Shown here in pieces: positions 62,934 through 64,000 of a stretch of 64,000 bases of DNA; the stretch's first letter is position 1; each line of letters opens with the position of its first letter. The notes beneath the pieces were generated by a model. That model made no database searches and was not told the DNA's origin. It saw only the letters and a program-made list of their open reading frames with translations. The position numbers and the translations under genes are program-made. The DNA comes from Neoarius graeffei (Eukaryota; Chordata; Actinopteri; Siluriformes; Ariidae), in the NCBI RefSeq assembly GCF_027579695.1, contig NC_083576.1, positions 38,606,760 to 38,670,759 on the forward strand, given 5' to 3'.

Positions 62934-63321
62934 GTAATTAGTAACATCCTGGACATCGTTTTCATTCACTGGAGTCGAGATGAAGACAATCTTGAGGCCA
63001 CAGTCTTCCACCAAAAAGAAAGGAGCTAATGCTACAGGTACTTCAGATGAAGCTAATACCTCCCCGCCGAGCTATGCTACAATCCTGGATGCTATTAACG
63101 TGCTATGTACCGACCTTCAGAACACTAAAACTGAAATATGTCAGACTATTGACACTCGAATTCAAGAGATGGCTTCGACTATTAGGGGAGAGCTTACTGT
63201 TTTCAAAATGGAGACCCAGGCTGATATCTTAGCCCTACAGGCTGCAAGTGCTCAACATACCTCAACTATTACAGATTTAGAACAGTCTGCTTCATATAGC
63301 TCTGATATGTTAGCTCTGTTT
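62763..63321 (+). mobile_element. 5' part of an L1-like LINE
   Basis: A GGGGGGCGCTAGTGAGCCAT start (5' UTR-like), an (AT)n run at 62877-62931 and the start of ORF1. The 3' part is missing, which is the reverse of the usual LINE truncation. Confidence 0.6.
62980..63321 (+). pseudogene. L1-like ORF1 N-terminal fragment
   Basis: The frame MKTILRPQSSTKKKGANATG leads to SPPSYATILDAINVLCTDLQ and a heptad-rich stretch (IDTRIQEMASTIRGELTVF; ILALQAASAQHTSTITDLE), a likely coiled coil typical of L1 ORF1 proteins. It is cut at 63321 by Tc1 sequence. Confidence 0.65.
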
Positions 63322-64000
63322 GTTATCAGCGCTCAGTTCAGAAGCCTGCATCTCTGATGGTATGGGGTTGCATTAGTGCGTGTGGCATGTGCAGCTTACA
63401 CATCTGGAAAGACACCATCAATGCTGAAAGGTATATCCAGGTTCTAGAGCAACATATGCTCCCATCCAGACAACGTCTCTTTCAGGGAAGACCTTGCATT
63501 TTCCAACATGACAATGCCAAACCACATACTGCATCAATTACAGCATCATGGCTGCGTAGAAGAAGGGTCCGGGTACTGAACTGGCCAGCTTGCAGTCCAG
63601 ATCTTTCACCCATAGAAAACATTTGGCGCATCATAAAACGGAAGATACGACAAAAAAAACCTAAGACAGTTGAACAACTAGAATCCTACATTAGACAAGA
63701 ATGGGTTAACATCCCTATCCCTAAACTTGAGCAACTTGTCTCCTCAGTCCCCAGACATTTACAGACCGTTGTAAAGAGAAAAGGGGATGTCTCAAAGTGG
63801 TAAACATGGCCTTGTCCCAACTTTTTTGAGATGTGTTGTTGTCATGAAATTTAAAATCACCTAATTTTTCTCTTTAAATGATACATTTTCTCAGTTTAAA
63901 CATTTGATATGTCATCTATGTTCTATTCTGAATAAAATATGGAATTTTGAAACTTCCACATCATTGCATTCCGTTTTTATTTACAATTTGTACTTTGTCC
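63322..64000 (+). mobile_element. Tc1-type element tail, runs off the window
   Basis: Matches 60721-61400 of the complete element, from the middle of the transposase to within the right terminal repeat. The final few bases lie beyond the window. Confidence 0.92.
63357..63803 (+). pseudogene. Tc1-type transposase C-terminal half
   Basis: Open from [19 protein letters not shown] to the normal end KGDVSKW. It carries the second catalytic Asp ([12 protein letters not shown]) and the Glu ([14 protein letters not shown]). The N-terminal half and first Asp are lost at the junction with the L1-like fragment. Confidence 0.9.

Overview
The window reads as non-coding DNA of a teleost fish, with no bacterial or phage gene organisation. 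The evidence is six Tc1/mariner-like elements recognisable at both ends or with a transposase, tRNA-headed fish SINEs with a GATGAGATGAG tail, several non-LTR retrotransposon lineages, four kinds of Ty3/gypsy element, a hAT element, and one vertebrate host exon encoding the C-terminal tail of a delta-1 protocadherin. A catfish-like (otophysan) fish is my best guess from the SINE and Tc1 families, but that is inference. Most of the sequence is transposon-derived.

Layout. 0-8.3 kb: a decayed Tc1 element, a 40-bp minisatellite split by a SINE, an unclassified interspersed repeat ending in a hairpin-bearing tandem array, the 5' two thirds of a Ty3/gypsy element (minus strand), and the 3' end of a CR1/L2-like LINE. 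8.3-12.5 kb: three weak candidate exons on the plus strand with a complete 1.6-kb Tc1 element between them. 12.5-16 kb: a gypsy LTR plus pol remnant (minus), two SINEs with clean target duplications and a palindromic MITE. 16-18.6 kb: the last coding exon and probable 3' UTR of a protocadherin gene on the minus strand. Everything to the right of 18.6 kb would lie upstream of that exon, so much of it is probably intron.

18.8-35.5 kb: a Tc1 remnant split by a LINE 3' end; then a near full-length Tx1-like LINE (20.5-32.2 kb) cut by a Tc1 element (TA duplication) and by a complete LTR element (GTCTT duplication) that carries a 467-bp tandem duplication in pol; then a Tc1 element with an intact transposase frame, a decayed Tc1, and a mariner deletion derivative with perfect 29-bp ends.

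35.9-55.5 kb: one L2-like LINE copy is the outer shell of a deep nest. It holds a nearly intact sushi-type chromovirus (ACATT duplication), two SINEs, a hAT element (8-bp duplication) which itself contains a smaller DNA element with a RecQ-helicase fragment (9-bp duplication), and a Gmr1-like gypsy element (TGGAT duplication). The Gmr1-like element contains two further LINEs, and one of these contains a Tc1 element and a second, deleted Gmr1-like copy with a SCAN-like gag.

55.5-64 kb: LINE fragments in both orientations, a complete Tc1-type element with a single nonsense codon, and a mosaic of a Tc1 head, the 5' part of an L1-like LINE and a Tc1 tail running off the window. Only one transposase frame (32524-33528) is uninterrupted. 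Several of the other frames are broken by TGA where related copies suggest an arginine CGA codon, as expected from CpG methylation and decay.
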